DNA of 64,000 nucleotides from Janthinobacterium sp. GW456P (GCF_002127655.1 NZ_NEHB01000034.1:1-64000), one strand, 5' to 3'; positions 1 through 8,543 are shown, counted from the stretch's first letter. Translations and numbers: made by a program. The notes: generated by a model from the letters alone, not told the origin.

Positions 1-132
1 CGCGCGGCGGGAGCGCACAGCCGGCGCGAGATGCACGCGGCCTTGCGCCGCATCGCCGGCCGGGCCCGCGCGGCGGGAGCGCACAGCCGGCGCGAGATGC
101 ACGCGGCCTTGCGCCGCATCGCCGGCCGGGCC
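1..132 (+). repeat. Perfect 66-bp tandem duplication
   Basis: Positions 1-66 and 67-132 are identical. The unit is a multiple of three and keeps the surrounding frame open, adding 22 residues. More copies could lie to the left of the window. Confidence 0.95.
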
Positions 133-192
133 GCGGCCGGGCAAGGCCAGTTGCCCCTGGCGCTGAGCGCCGGCGACGGCGCGGCGCCCTGA
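1..192 (+). CDS. C-terminal fragment of an unidentified protein
   Basis: The frame is open from the first base and stops at TGA 190-192, so only the last 63 codons of a gene beginning outside the window are visible. The fragment is Arg/Ala-rich. It contains a 22-residue unit beginning RAAGAHSRREMHAALRR twice in perfect tandem, then a short tail ending LALSAGDGAAP. The stop abuts the stop of the convergent VanZ-like gene. I do not recognise the family. The high-GC third positions and the length-preserving duplication support coding, but the edge position limits certainty. Confidence 0.55.
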   Translation, partial: RAAGAHSRREMHAALRRIAGRARAAGAHSRREMHAALRRIAGRAAAGQGQLPLALSAGDGAAP

Positions 193-606
193 TCAGCCGC
201 GCGCCTTCTTCAGCGCGGCGGCGGCCATGCCGGGCCAGAGGAAAGACAGCGGCAGTACCACGGCCGTGGCGGCCGTGATATCGACCACCCAGTCGCTGAC
301 GGCGCCATGGCGGTAAGGCAGGAAACTCTGGATGAATTCGTCCAGCGCGCCCATGGCCGCCACCATCAGCACCGACAGCAGCGCCCGGCGGGCCATGCCG
401 CCGGCCGTGCCGCTGAACAAGATCAAGGCCAGCACGCCATAGCCGAAGGAGTGCAGCACGCCGCCCGACGCATATTGGCCCACGTCGGCGCGCACGCCGG
501 GGATGTCGCCGATCAAAATCACCAGCACATACAACAGCAGGGCCGTGCGGTAGCGCAGGCGTTCGTAGCGGTCGGCAAAACCGAGTTGCAGCAGGGGTGC
601 GGGCAT
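193..606 (-). CDS. VanZ-like family membrane protein
   Basis: Small integral membrane protein of about 137 residues with roughly four hydrophobic segments. The VanZ-family hallmark is in the third quarter: a DEFIQ motif followed by LPYRHGAVSDWVVD, matching the family's D/E-E-x-x-Q ... R ... D pattern. Founding members are linked to teicoplanin resistance, but most homologues have no known function. The start MPAPLLQLG at 606 fits the usual family length. An upstream ATG at 645 (MIWLLPF) is an alternative. Neither start has a strong ribosome-binding site. The stop abuts that of the convergent upstream gene. A strong terminator lies about 90 bp upstream of the start, so expression needs a promoter in 607-693 or readthrough. 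Confidence 0.8.
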   Translation of the reverse strand: MPAPLLQLGFADRYERLRYRTALLLYVLVILIGDIPGVRADVGQYASGGVLHSFGYGVLALILFSGTAGGMARRALLSVLMVAAMGALDEFIQSFLPYRHGAVSDWVVDITAATAVVLPLSFLWPGMAAAALKKARG

Positions 607-693
607 GATGCGTGAATATGGATGAAAAGGCAGCAACCATATCATGGCGGCGACGTGGTGCCGTGTTTTTGCGCAAGAGTTTGCCGTGCGGGC

Positions 694-720
694 AAAAAAA
701 GGCCCGCGGGGGCGCGGGCC
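694..720 (-). terminator. Rho-independent terminator (leftward)
   Basis: Reading leftward, the stem GGCCCGCG-CCCC-CGCGGGCC (720-701) is followed by seven T (700-694). It lies about 90 nt before the VanZ-like start and closes the candidate RNA rather than an annotated gene. Confidence 0.8.
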
Positions 721-876
721 AAAAACCCAAATGAAAGGGTCAAGAGTTGAGAGTTGCTCGCTACTTACCCTGTCGCGCGCCTTGCCGGCGCCCGCCACGG
801 TCATGAAAGGGGAGTGGTGTGCCATCGCGGCACACCTGTCTGTAGTCAGGCATATCGGTTGCCTGTACAGCAGATG
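694..876 (-). ncRNA. Candidate structured small RNA or attenuated leader
   Basis: The 542-bp gap between the VanZ-like gene and the SDR gene has no convincing CDS. Its leftward strand has a possible -10 TATACT (887-882), then stacked hairpins: CCTG...CAGG, a perfect GTGTGCC-GCGAT-GGCACAC, and GGGT...ACCC. It ends in a strong terminator (GC stem plus seven T). The implied transcript is about 180 nt. No match to 4.5S, tmRNA, RNase P or a familiar riboswitch was recognised. A 30-codon ORF (853-761) lies within it and could be a leader peptide. The call rests on structure only. Confidence 0.35.
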
Positions 877-1000
877 AAGCAAGTATAGGAGCCGAAAATG
901 ACGGGCTGATGACACGCCGCAACATTTTTTTTACGGCGGACAGAATGAAGGGGTAGATTGTGAGAAATGGCAAGAATGGCCATGTTGCAGCAGCAATAGC

Positions 1001-1030
1001 AAAAAAAAAGCCCGCTGGTGAAAGCGGGCT
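1001..1030 (-). terminator. Rho-independent terminator of the SDR gene
   Basis: Reading leftward, AGCCCGC-TTTCACCA-GCGGGCT is followed by a run of nine T. It lies about 120 bp downstream of the SDR stop. Nothing else is seen between 1031 and 1148. Confidence 0.85.
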
Positions 1031-1148
1031 TAAAACTATTTTCTTGGAGGAGAATAGTGGAGACAGGTGCATTATGCTGCGTCGCACGATATGTGTCTAA
1101 TGATCTTTTTAGATATGCATTATTCTTTTTTGATATAACTCGCTTGCG

Positions 1149-1913
1149 TCACTCTTTCACAGCCACCGTGTAGTTGAGCGCCATGCGTCCGCCATCGACA
1201 TAGATGGTCTGGCCCGTCATGTAGGTGGCGTCGTCGCTGGCCAGGAAGGCGGCGATGCCGGCCACTTCTTCCGGTTCGCCGCAGCGGCCCAGCGGCGTGC
1301 GCGACAAAATCGTGTGGCGCGCCTGCGGGCTCGACAGCACCGCCTGCTTGGCCAGTTCCGTCAGGATGGTGCCGGGCCCGATGCCGTTCACGCGCACGCC
1401 GTGCGGCGCCAGGTTCAAGGCCATGACCTTGGTCAACTGGTTGATGGCGCCTTTCGACACCACATACGGCACCTGGTTCGGGATCGCCAGCTCCGCATTC
1501 ACGCTGGACATGTTGATGATGCAGCCGCTGTTGCGCTTGACCATCTCGCGCGCCACGGCCTGGCCGCACAGGAACATCGATTTCAGGTTGATGCGCATGA
1601 CGCGGTCGAAATCGTCTTCGCAGACGTCGAGGAAATCGGCCGCGTGCGTGACGCCCGCGTTGTTGACGAGGATATCGATGTGCCCGAATTGGGCCAAGGT
1701 TTCCTTCAGCATGGCATCGACGTCCGCCTTCTGGCTGACGTCGGCGCAAAAGAAGCGCGCCTGCGGGCCCAGGGCGGCGGCCGCCTGCGCGCCTTCTTCC
1801 TTGATGTCGACCAGCATCACCTGCGCTCCTTCGGCGATCAGGCGGGTGGCGCAGGCCAGGCCGATGCCTTGCGTGGCGCCCGTGACGATGGCGGTTTTAT
1901 CGATCAGTTTCAT
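1149..1913 (-). CDS. SDR family NAD(P)-dependent oxidoreductase
   Basis: A 254-residue classical short-chain dehydrogenase. The Rossmann motif TGATQGIG is at 11-18, NNAG at 84-87, the catalytic Ser at 136/137 and the YxxxK pair at Tyr150/Lys154. The C-terminal YVDGG-type motif is typical of FabG/glucose-dehydrogenase-like enzymes. Asp36 after the second strand suggests an NAD(H) preference (inference). AAGGAG lies about six bases before the ATG. The gene is monocistronic with its own terminator. The substrate cannot be read from the sequence: sugar or hydroxyacid dehydrogenases and 3-oxoacyl reductases share this architecture. Confidence 0.9.
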   Translation of the reverse strand: MKLIDKTAIVTGATQGIGLACATRLIAEGAQVMLVDIKEEGAQAAAALGPQARFFCADVSQKADVDAMLKETLAQFGHIDILVNNAGVTHAADFLDVCEDDFDRVMRINLKSMFLCGQAVAREMVKRNSGCIINMSSVNAELAIPNQVPYVVSKGAINQLTKVMALNLAPHGVRVNGIGPGTILTELAKQAVLSSPQARHTILSRTPLGRCGEPEEVAGIAAFLASDDATYMTGQTIYVDGGRMALNYTVAVKE

Positions 1914-1985
1914 GTGTGCTCCTTGGCGGGTGGGGGCGCGCCGCCAAGCTGCGGGGCCATGGCGGATTTTAATCCCTGAACGCCG

Positions 1986-2507
1986 TCAGAGGAGAATGGG
2001 TTCGTTCGGCAACTGGTTGCCGCGCGTGCCATTGGCGGGGAAATGGCTTTGCAGCAGGGTATTGAGCTGCGCCAGTGCTGCCAGGGTGCTGTCGTGGAAA
2101 TTGCCATCCTTGAACCCTTTGGTCATGGTGCGGCACACGGCTTGCCATTGCTCCGGCGTCACGCGCCGGCCCACGTTGCGGTCGGCCACGATATCGACCT
2201 GGTGTTCGGCCAGGTTGATATAGATCAGCACGCCAACGTTGTCTTCCGTATCCCACACGCCATACTGGGCGAACAGTTCGCGCGCCCGCTCGCGGTTGCT
2301 CACGCCCTGGTAAGCCATGCCCGGTGTCAAGGCCGCCTCGACGATCAGGCGCACTTCCGCCTGGTGCATGGCTTCGCCGTCGGCAATCGCCGTTTCGATG
2401 GCTTTCAAGGTGCGTTCGGGAAAGGCCTGGCGCGCCGTCGCCGGCGTGCCCCGCAAATGTTTCAGGGCCCGTCCGCAGCGTTGTCCGAATGTCAGTTGTT
2501 TTGTCAT
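1986..2507 (-). CDS. TPM domain-containing protein (second gene of pair)
   Basis: About 173 residues with a TPM (YgcG/Psb32-like) fold, including the conserved stretch DNVGVLIYINLAEHQVDIVAD. It has no signal peptide or obvious membrane anchor, unlike the upstream partner. The ATG overlaps the upstream TAA (TAATG), so translational coupling is likely. A TTG six bases earlier is possible but less likely. It is the last gene of a leftward lemA-TPM-TPM operon. TPM domains have been linked to acid phosphatase activity in plants and to photosystem II repair, but bacterial roles are poorly defined. Confidence 0.8.
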   Translation of the reverse strand: MTKQLTFGQRCGRALKHLRGTPATARQAFPERTLKAIETAIADGEAMHQAEVRLIVEAALTPGMAYQGVSNRERARELFAQYGVWDTEDNVGVLIYINLAEHQVDIVADRNVGRRVTPEQWQAVCRTMTKGFKDGNFHDSTLAALAQLNTLLQSHFPANGTRGNQLPNEPILL

Positions 2508-3340
2508 TACCAATCTCCCGAGGCGCCGCCGCCGTCAAAACCGCCGCCGCCGCCACCGAAACCACCGCCGCCACCGCCACCTCCAAACCCGCCGCCGCCG
2601 CCGAAGCCGCCGCCACCGCGGTTGTTCAGCGCCTGGTTCAAAATGCTGCCCAGCACGACGCCCGTGGCGCCGCTGGACCAGTTGCTGCCGCGCTGCAGCC
2701 GGCTCGGCCCGCCGCGCGAGCGGAACACGGTCACAAGCACAAGAAAGCCGAAGAACAGCAGCGGCAGCCAGAAGGTCAGGCCGCCCGCTTCCACGGTGGC
2801 CGGCGCCTGTTTTTGCGCCGGGGCGGGAAATTGCTCCTGGTTCAGCAAGGTAGCGATGGCGCCTATGCCTGCCACCAGGCCGCCGTAATAGTCGTTTTGC
2901 TTGAAATGGGGCGCGATCACGTCTTGCAGGATGCGTTTCGATTGCGCATCCGTCAGCACGCCCTGCACGCCACGGCCCGCCTCGATGCGCAGGCGGCGCA
3001 AGGACGAGGGGTTGTCCTTTGCCACCATCAGCAGCACGCCGTCATCGACGCCCTTGCGGCCCAGCTTCCAGGCATCCGTCACGCGGATGCTGTATTGCTC
3101 GATGGCTTCCGGTTCCGTGCTCTTGACCAGCAGCACGGCGATCTGGCTGCCCGTCTTGGCTTCGTAGTCGGCCAGCACGCCTTCCAGCGCCGCTTTTTGC
3201 TTGTCATCGAGCATGCCGGCATTGTCCGTCACGCGCGCCGCCAGCGGCGGCACGGGCTGCAAGCCCTGCGCGCTGGCGGGCAAGGCTGTCCACAGCAGCA
3301 GCGCCGTCGCCAGCGCCGCCAGATATGACCAGGCTTTCAT
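2507..3340 (-). CDS. TPM domain protein, YgcG family, with Gly-rich tail
   Basis: A 277-residue envelope protein. It has an N-terminal signal peptide ending near ALPASAQG, then a periplasmic TPM domain (about residues 30-165) with the conserved VTDNAGMLD and GVDDGVLLMVA segments. One transmembrane helix follows (FWLPLLFFGFLVLVTVF), then a cytoplasmic tail made largely of (GGGGF)n repeats ending SGDW. This is the standard YgcG layout. The stop overlaps the next gene's start. The upstream neighbour is lemA (1 bp between stop and start), the usual partnership for this family. Function unknown; a role in envelope homeostasis is inferred. Confidence 0.88.
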   Translation of the reverse strand: MKAWSYLAALATALLLWTALPASAQGLQPVPPLAARVTDNAGMLDDKQKAALEGVLADYEAKTGSQIAVLLVKSTEPEAIEQYSIRVTDAWKLGRKGVDDGVLLMVAKDNPSSLRRLRIEAGRGVQGVLTDAQSKRILQDVIAPHFKQNDYYGGLVAGIGAIATLLNQEQFPAPAQKQAPATVEAGGLTFWLPLLFFGFLVLVTVFRSRGGPSRLQRGSNWSSGATGVVLGSILNQALNNRGGGGFGGGGGFGGGGGGGGFGGGGGGFDGGGASGDW

Positions 3341-3341
3341 C

Positions 3342-3956
3342 TTATTTGCCGAAGTTGACGGTCGGCGCGGTCGAAATGGCTTTTTCGTTTTCCACCGTGA
3401 ACGACGGTTTGACCTTGTAGCCGAAGATCATCGCCGTCAGGTTGTTCGGGAAGCTGCGCGCATGCACGTTGTAATCTTGTACGGCGGCAATGTAACGCTG
3501 GCGCGCCACGGTGATGCGGTTTTCCGTGCCTTCCAGCTGCGACTGCAGATCGCGGAAGCTGGTGTCGGCTTTCAAGTCAGGATATTTCTCGGACACCACC
3601 ATCAGGCGCGACAGGGCCGACGACAGCTGGCCCTGCACTTGCTGGAATTTTTCGAACGCGGCCGGGTCGTTCAGCACTTCGGGCGTGATCTGGAAACTGG
3701 TGGCGGCGGCGCGCGCCTTGGTCACCGCTTCCAGGGTTTCGCGCTCGTGCGTGGCATAGCCCTTGACGGTATTGACCAGGTTGGGGATCAGATCGGCGCG
3801 GCGCTGGTACTGGTTGACCACTTCGCCCCAGGCGGCCTTGGTGGCTTCGTCCTTGCTCTGGAAGTCGTTGTAGCCGCAGCCCGTCAGGATGCCGGCCAGG
3901 ACGGTCACGCTCAGTGCCAGGCGCAGCCATTTGGTGATTTGATTGGTGATTTGCAT
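3342..3956 (-). CDS. lemA: LemA family lipoprotein
   Basis: 204 residues starting at MQITNQITKW. This start places a lipobox (LTGC, Cys27) after a hydrophobic segment. An in-frame start further upstream would break the signal sequence. The mature part is the helical LemA domain, with the conserved YQRRADLIPNLVNTVKGYA and a C-terminal SFPNNLTAMIFGYK segment. LemA proteins have an N-terminal membrane anchor and extracytoplasmic helices, and occur beside YgcG/TPM genes, as here. First gene of a tight three-gene leftward operon. The molecular function is unresolved. Confidence 0.9.
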   Translation of the reverse strand: MQITNQITKWLRLALSVTVLAGILTGCGYNDFQSKDEATKAAWGEVVNQYQRRADLIPNLVNTVKGYATHERETLEAVTKARAAATSFQITPEVLNDPAAFEKFQQVQGQLSSALSRLMVVSEKYPDLKADTSFRDLQSQLEGTENRITVARQRYIAAVQDYNVHARSFPNNLTAMIFGYKVKPSFTVENEKAISTAPTVNFGK

Positions 3957-4052
3957 GATGGGTTCCGTGCAGAGTAAAGGAGGTGGGGCAAATATACCTG
4001 AAACGGCCCGCGATGTCGGTTTAATAAGCGCCGGCCGCCGCCTCAGGCTGCC

Positions 4053-4080
4053 TTGACAGGTCCGCGCCGCGTTACAATAC
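4053..4080 (+). promoter_or_regulatory. Possible pyrF promoter
   Basis: A perfect TTGACA (4053-4058) is followed after 16 bp by CAATAC, or after a short 14 bp by TACAAT. It lies 30-55 bp upstream of the pyrF GTG. Confidence 0.4.
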
Positions 4081-4111
4081 GGGGTTTGCAACTGAATAGA
4101 GAAGGTGTGCC

Positions 4112-4936
4112 GTGAATTTCATCGATAAATTATCCGCCGCGTGGACGGCCAATAATTCCCTGCTGTGCGTGGGCCTGGACCCCGACCTGGCGAAACTGCC
4201 GGCCGAACTGCGCGACTTGCCTGATGGAATCACCACCTTTTGCACGCGCATCATCGACGCCACGGCCGACCTGGCCTGTGCCTTCAAGCCGCAGATCGCC
4301 TATTTTGCCGCGTTGGGCGCGGAAAAGCAGCTGGAAGACATCTGCCGCTACATGCGCGAAAATTACCCGCACATCCCGCTGATTCTCGATGCAAAACGGG
4401 GCGACATCGGCGCGACAGCCACGCAATACGCGCGCGAAGCGTTCGAACGCTACGGCGCCGACGCCGTTACCGTGAACCCCTACATGGGCGAGGATTCGCT
4501 CGACCCCTACCTGGCGTGGAAAGACCGCGGCGTGATCATCCTGTGCCGCACCTCCAACCCGGGCGGCTCGGACCTGCAATTCCTGAATACGGACGGCGAA
4601 CCGCTGTACCAGCGCGTGGCGCGCCTGGTGGCCGAGAAATGGAACAAGAATGGCCAGTGCGCGCTCGTCGTCGGCGCTACTTTCCCTGAAGAACTGGCGC
4701 AAGTGCGCGCCATCGTCGGCGACATGCCGCTGCTGGTGCCCGGCATCGGCGCCCAGGGCGGCGATATCGCCGCCACCGTCGGCGCGGGCCAGACGGCGCA
4801 CGGCATGGGCATGATGATCAGCTCCTCGCGCGCCATCATCTACGCCGCGCCGCAGGACGGCGAAGACTGGGCCGACGCGGCGCGCCGCGTGGCCATTGAA
4901 ACGCGCGATGCGATCAATGCGCATCGTTCGGTTTAA
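4112..4936 (+). CDS. pyrF: Orotidine 5'-phosphate decarboxylase
   Basis: 274 residues, the length of the longer (type 2) OMP decarboxylases found in betaproteobacteria. It catalyses the last step of de novo UMP synthesis, OMP to UMP plus CO2, in the cytosol. The catalytic DAKRGD motif is at 93-98 with Lys95. The substrate-binding CVGLDPD is at 19-25, and a glycine-rich PGIGAQGGD loop lies near the C-terminus. Initiation is at GTG 4112 with AGAAGG about seven bases upstream. It is convergent with sbcB. The gap between them holds one copy of the dispersed element described at 4961. Confidence 0.96.
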   Translation: MNFIDKLSAAWTANNSLLCVGLDPDLAKLPAELRDLPDGITTFCTRIIDATADLACAFKPQIAYFAALGAEKQLEDICRYMRENYPHIPLILDAKRGDIGATATQYAREAFERYGADAVTVNPYMGEDSLDPYLAWKDRGVIILCRTSNPGGSDLQFLNTDGEPLYQRVARLVAEKWNKNGQCALVVGATFPEELAQVRAIVGDMPLLVPGIGAQGGDIAATVGAGQTAHGMGMMISSSRAIIYAAPQDGEDWADAARRVAIETRDAINAHRSV

Positions 4937-4960
4937 GACCGGTATTCAGTCAGCCATACA

Positions 4961-5078
4961 GCGCCTGACAAAACCGTAGCGAGCGGAAGGGAGAGGTGGC
5001 CGAGAAGCGCAACCGTACTGAAGTACGGTGAGCATCGCAGGCCACCTATACCGACGCGCAGTAGGTTTGGTTAGGTGC
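4961..5078 (-). repeat. Dispersed stem-ended element, copy A
   Basis: About 118 bp with imperfect terminal inverted repeats: GCGCCTGACAAAACC at the left and GCACCTAACCAAACC reading in from the right. Read leftward, it has the same core as the copies at 19708, 42249 and 45185, including CTACTGCGCGTCGG near the start, GATGCTCACCG in the middle and CCGCTCGCTACGG at the end. On this strand it begins 2 nt after the sbcB stop codon. Confidence 0.85.
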
Positions 5079-5080
5079 AA

Positions 5081-6529
5081 CTAATCGCGCATGGGCGCGA
5101 CCATCTCCGCGTAATCGTACAGCTCGCCCAGAATCTCTTCCCCACGCTCATCGACGGATTCCGACAGCACGTCGATTTCCGTAAACAGCATCTCGATGGT
5201 GCGGGCGCCGCCGTCGCCGTCGAATAGTCGGGCGGCACGGTGCTGTTCCCAGCGCAGGCTTTCCGCTTCGCTCAGGGTTTGCGGGAAATTGCGGGCACGG
5301 TAGCGGAACAGCAATTCCTGCAGGCGTTCGTCGGCAAACGAGGGGCGGGCCGTGGCCAGCTTGGCCGGCGTGTCGCGGCGCAGCGATTCGAGCAGGCGGC
5401 GGTCGTCGTTGCTGACGAAACCGTTGTACAAATCCTCGTCCACGTCCAGGGCGACATTCGCGCCCGGGCGCTGGAAGACTTCGGCCCACAGCGCATCCAT
5501 GTTCGGCGCCGTCGCGGCCAGCTGTGCGTTGACCTTCGCCGCGTCCACGTCGATGCCCCATTGCGCCGCCATGGCCGGCGACAAGGTCTTTAAATTGCCG
5601 ACCAGCATGGGCGACTTGTTCAAATGTACGCTTTTCACGGGCAGGCGCGTCATGCCTTCGGGCATGGCTTCCTTGCGCGTGAACAGCCGCGTGCGGATGG
5701 TGTCGGCGTCCAGTTCGAACAGTTCGCGCGGATCGTAGGCGCAATCCCAGACGAGGATTTCATTTTTATTGCTCGGGTGCGTGGCCAGCGGCCAGACGAC
5801 GCCCAGGCAGCCCCGTTCGGCCGGGAACATGCCCGACACGTGCAGGAAGGGCTGGCGCTCACTGGCGGCCAGGTGCATGCCCATTTCGCTGGCGACCTTG
5901 TCTTTCTTGTGCAGGGCCAGGCAGAATTCGAACAGTTTCGGCTGTTTCTGCTTGATCAGGCGCGCCAGGGCGATGGTGGCGCGCACGTCGGACAGCGCAT
6001 CGTGCGCCGCTTCGTGGATCAGGCCATTGGCCTTGCTCAGGTGTTCCAGTCTGAAACTGGTCTGGCCATCGTCGCGCTTCGGCCATTGAATGCCTTCCGG
6101 GCGCAGCGCGTGCGTCATGCGCACCACGTCGAGGATGTCCCAGCGGCCGCAATGGTTTTTCCATTCGCGCGCGTACGGGTCGATCAGATTGCGCCAGAAC
6201 AGGAAACGCGTGACTTCATCGTCGAAACGGATGGTGTTGTAGCCGACGCCGATGGTGCCCGGTTCCGAAAAGGCCGCTTCGATGGTGGCGGCGAACTGGT
6301 GTTCTGGCACGCCCAGCTGCAGACATTGCTGCGGCGTGATGCCCGTGATCAGGCACGCTTGCGGATCGGGCAGGAAATCATTTGCAGGCTGGCAATACAG
6401 CATGATCGGTTCGCCGATCTCGTTGAGTTCGGCGTCCGTGCGGATGGCGGCGAATTGGGCCGGGCGGTCGCGGCGCGGCTGGGCGCCAAAGGTTTCGTAG
6501 TCGTGCCAAAGAAAGGTCTGGTTAGTCAT
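5081..6529 (-). CDS. sbcB: Exodeoxyribonuclease I
   Basis: 482 residues, the usual ExoI length. It degrades single-stranded DNA 3' to 5' in recombination and mismatch repair. The DEDDh exonuclease signature is complete: DYET near the N-terminus (Asp10, Glu12), a middle Asp in NTIRFDDEV, and HDALSDVRAT with the catalytic His and Asp. The SH3-like and C-terminal helical ExoI domains follow (GCLGVVWPLATHPSNKNE onwards). The ATG is MTNQTFLWHD. The stop lies 2 nt before copy A of the dispersed element. No partner repair gene is adjacent. Confidence 0.95.
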   Translation of the reverse strand: MTNQTFLWHDYETFGAQPRRDRPAQFAAIRTDAELNEIGEPIMLYCQPANDFLPDPQACLITGITPQQCLQLGVPEHQFAATIEAAFSEPGTIGVGYNTIRFDDEVTRFLFWRNLIDPYAREWKNHCGRWDILDVVRMTHALRPEGIQWPKRDDGQTSFRLEHLSKANGLIHEAAHDALSDVRATIALARLIKQKQPKLFEFCLALHKKDKVASEMGMHLAASERQPFLHVSGMFPAERGCLGVVWPLATHPSNKNEILVWDCAYDPRELFELDADTIRTRLFTRKEAMPEGMTRLPVKSVHLNKSPMLVGNLKTLSPAMAAQWGIDVDAAKVNAQLAATAPNMDALWAEVFQRPGANVALDVDEDLYNGFVSNDDRRLLESLRRDTPAKLATARPSFADERLQELLFRYRARNFPQTLSEAESLRWEQHRAARLFDGDGGARTIEMLFTEIDVLSESVDERGEEILGELYDYAEMVAPMRD

Positions 6530-6672
6530 TGATGGTCGTTGCTTGCTTAATTGTTATCTTAATTGTCCGGGCCGCTTCAGTTTTCTGAAAACCTGCCGAT
6601 ACTACACGAGAGGATGGTCATCATCGCGTTTCCCGCATGGTGGCATACATTGTCCGTTCAAGGAGGTCTATC

Positions 6673-7287
6673 GTGTCAATTCCCATCGCCGCAAGCGGCA
6701 ATTCCACCCCTTCCGTGACTTCCGTCAGTACGGGCGTTGCCGGCAAGGACGATAAAGTCCAGCAAAAGGATGGCGTCAACACTGAAATGAGCGTGAATGA
6801 CCGCAGCAAGCTACAATTGAATGCTTCCATCATGCAGGCGTCGCTGAACGTGTCCATCGGTTCCGAGAACGAACCGCTGGCGCTGCTGTACAAGACGGCC
6901 ATTACCAACATCAATGAAGCGCTGAAGGGCCAGTACGGCGACGATGCGATCCAGAACGCGGCGTCGCAGGACAATAGCGCCGAAGCGACGGCGAGCCGCA
7001 TCGTCTCGCTGTCGACGGGTTTTTTCGACGCGTTCAAGAAACAGAATCCTGACATGGATGACGATACGGCCCTGACCAAGTTCATGGACACCATCAGCGG
7101 CGGCATGGAAAAAGGCTTCAAGGAAGCGCGCGACATCCTGGGCGGCTTGAAAGTGCTGAACGGCGATATCGCCGGCAATATCGACAAGACGTATGAGCTG
7201 GTGCAGAAGGGCTATGCGGATTTCATCGCCGCGCACAGCAGCAAGAAGGATGATGCGGCCAAGCCGGCCGACGGCAAGGCTGCCTGA
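6673..7287 (+). CDS. DUF5610 domain-containing protein
   Basis: The start is GTG 6673, six bases after a perfect AGGAGG (6661-6666), giving 204 residues beginning MSIPIAASG. An in-frame ATG 36 bp upstream has no such site. The N-terminal 50 residues are low-complexity Ser/Thr/Val. The rest is helical, with the SENEPLALLYKTAITNINEAL segment and TASRIVSLSTGFFDAFKKQNPD, matching my memory of DUF5610. The tail is Lys/Ala-rich. No signal peptide is seen. Function unknown; some relatives sit near flagellar or surface genes, but nothing here supports that. Confidence 0.75.
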   Translation: MSIPIAASGNSTPSVTSVSTGVAGKDDKVQQKDGVNTEMSVNDRSKLQLNASIMQASLNVSIGSENEPLALLYKTAITNINEALKGQYGDDAIQNAASQDNSAEATASRIVSLSTGFFDAFKKQNPDMDDDTALTKFMDTISGGMEKGFKEARDILGGLKVLNGDIAGNIDKTYELVQKGYADFIAAHSSKKDDAAKPADGKAA

Positions 7288-7317
7288 TCATTATTGTGCC
7301 GGCAGCGCCTGAGAAGA

Positions 7318-8289
7318 TCAGGTGCTTACGCGGTTGCGCCCGCCGGCCTTGGCGCGATAGAGCGCCGCGTCCGCAGTGGCGATCAGCGCTTCGTCGTCCT
7401 GTTCCGCCGCCAGGCTGGCCACGCCGAAGGACCCCGTGATGTGCGGCAGCGCGCTGCGCATGTCGGCGAAGATGACGGCTTGCTGCATGCGTTCGCACAA
7501 GCGTTCGGCGACCCGCAAGGCCACGTGTTCGCTGGTATCGGGCAAGATCACCATCAGTTCCTCGCCACCATAGCGCACGGCAAAATCCGTGGGCCGCAGG
7601 GCCGCGCCCAGCACTTGCGCGGCGATGCGCAGCGCCTGGTCGCCCGCCTGGTGGCCGTGCGTGTCGTTGAAACGCTTGAAATGGTCGAGGTCTATCATCA
7701 CCAGCGACATCGGCGAGCCGCTGGCGTGGGCCGTGACTATCATGGTCGGCAATAAATCGGTGAGCCAGGCGCGGTTGTACAAGCCCGTCAGGCTGTCGAC
7801 CATCGACATCTGGCGGTAGAACTCGCCCAGTTTCTGCCGCCGGCGCAGCAGGGCGTTGGCGGCGCGGATGCGGAAGGACAGCAGCCGCAGCAGGTTGCGC
7901 GCCAGGCCGTTCGATTGTTCGATCAATTCCCAGACGATGGCCGCGTCGATCACCAGCAAGTCGGTTTCTTCCAGGGCGGAAATGGCGGCCAGGTTGCTCG
8001 CTTCGTCGAGCACCGATTGTTCGCCCACGCTTTCGCCGGGCAAGACCTTGCTGACGGTGCCGTCATCCATGCCCGTGTGGATGTCGGCGGCCACGGCCAG
8101 CGAACCGCGCAGGACGATGTACAGGCTGGTGCCCTGCGTGTCGGCAATGGCTTCGCCCGCTTCGAGGCGCATGACGGGGCAGGGCGCCAGCATGGCGGCC
8201 GTCTGGCTACCCGCCCCATCGCGAAATAGCTGTAAATCGCCGATGTTGCAGCCTGAAGTGCCGAAGTTGCCGATCTGTTCCACAATCAC
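7318..8289 (-). CDS. Diguanylate cyclase with cyclic-nucleotide-binding-like sensor domain
   Basis: 323 residues. Residues 20-125 form a CRP-like cNMP-binding fold (LEAGEAIADTQGTSLYIVLRG, then LPGESVGEQSVLDE). A helical linker leads to a GGDEF domain from about 165 to the C-terminus. The active site is GGEEL (241-245) with Asp200/Asp202 in MIDLDHFKRFND. An RxxD inhibitory site (RPTD, 232-235) lies exactly five residues before it, so product inhibition by c-di-GMP is expected. It starts with GTG. The sensor domain implies control by a small ligand, but the ligand is not evident. Monocistronic, convergent with the DUF5610 gene. Confidence 0.9.
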   Translation of the reverse strand: MIVEQIGNFGTSGCNIGDLQLFRDGAGSQTAAMLAPCPVMRLEAGEAIADTQGTSLYIVLRGSLAVAADIHTGMDDGTVSKVLPGESVGEQSVLDEASNLAAISALEETDLLVIDAAIVWELIEQSNGLARNLLRLLSFRIRAANALLRRRQKLGEFYRQMSMVDSLTGLYNRAWLTDLLPTMIVTAHASGSPMSLVMIDLDHFKRFNDTHGHQAGDQALRIAAQVLGAALRPTDFAVRYGGEELMVILPDTSEHVALRVAERLCERMQQAVIFADMRSALPHITGSFGVASLAAEQDDEALIATADAALYRAKAGGRNRVST

Positions 8290-8492
8290 ACTTTCAAAAA
8301 GCCGGCGCGCGCGAGCAGGGGGCCGGTAGCTTCATGATAGCGTAAAGCGGCCTTGGCTGTAACGGCAAAGCCTTGCTTGGTGTCACTTTCTGTGGGAAAT
8401 ACGACAATTATTTCATTGCTGTGTTAATAAGTTGAAATGCTTGCTGTCTACTATGGATGTTGTCGCGCAGAAAGGTGGCTCCAGATGTGCAA

Positions 8493-8514
8493 AGGCAGCC
8501 TTGAACGGCTGCCT
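8493..8514 (-). terminator. Hairpin downstream of the hibernation factor gene
   Basis: AGGCAGCC-TTGAAC-GGCTGCCT forms a perfect stem 30 bp after the hpf stop. Reading leftward it is followed by only TTT, so it is a weak intrinsic terminator. The rest of 8290-8543 shows no gene. Confidence 0.4.
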
Positions 8515-8543
8515 CAGTCTCTGGAAATCCTGCAGGTGGGGAG

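Noticed and set aside
761-853. 30-codon ORF within the candidate RNA as a real gene
   Set aside because: It has a start and stop but no ribosome-binding site and lies inside the hairpin region. Kept only as a possible leader peptide.
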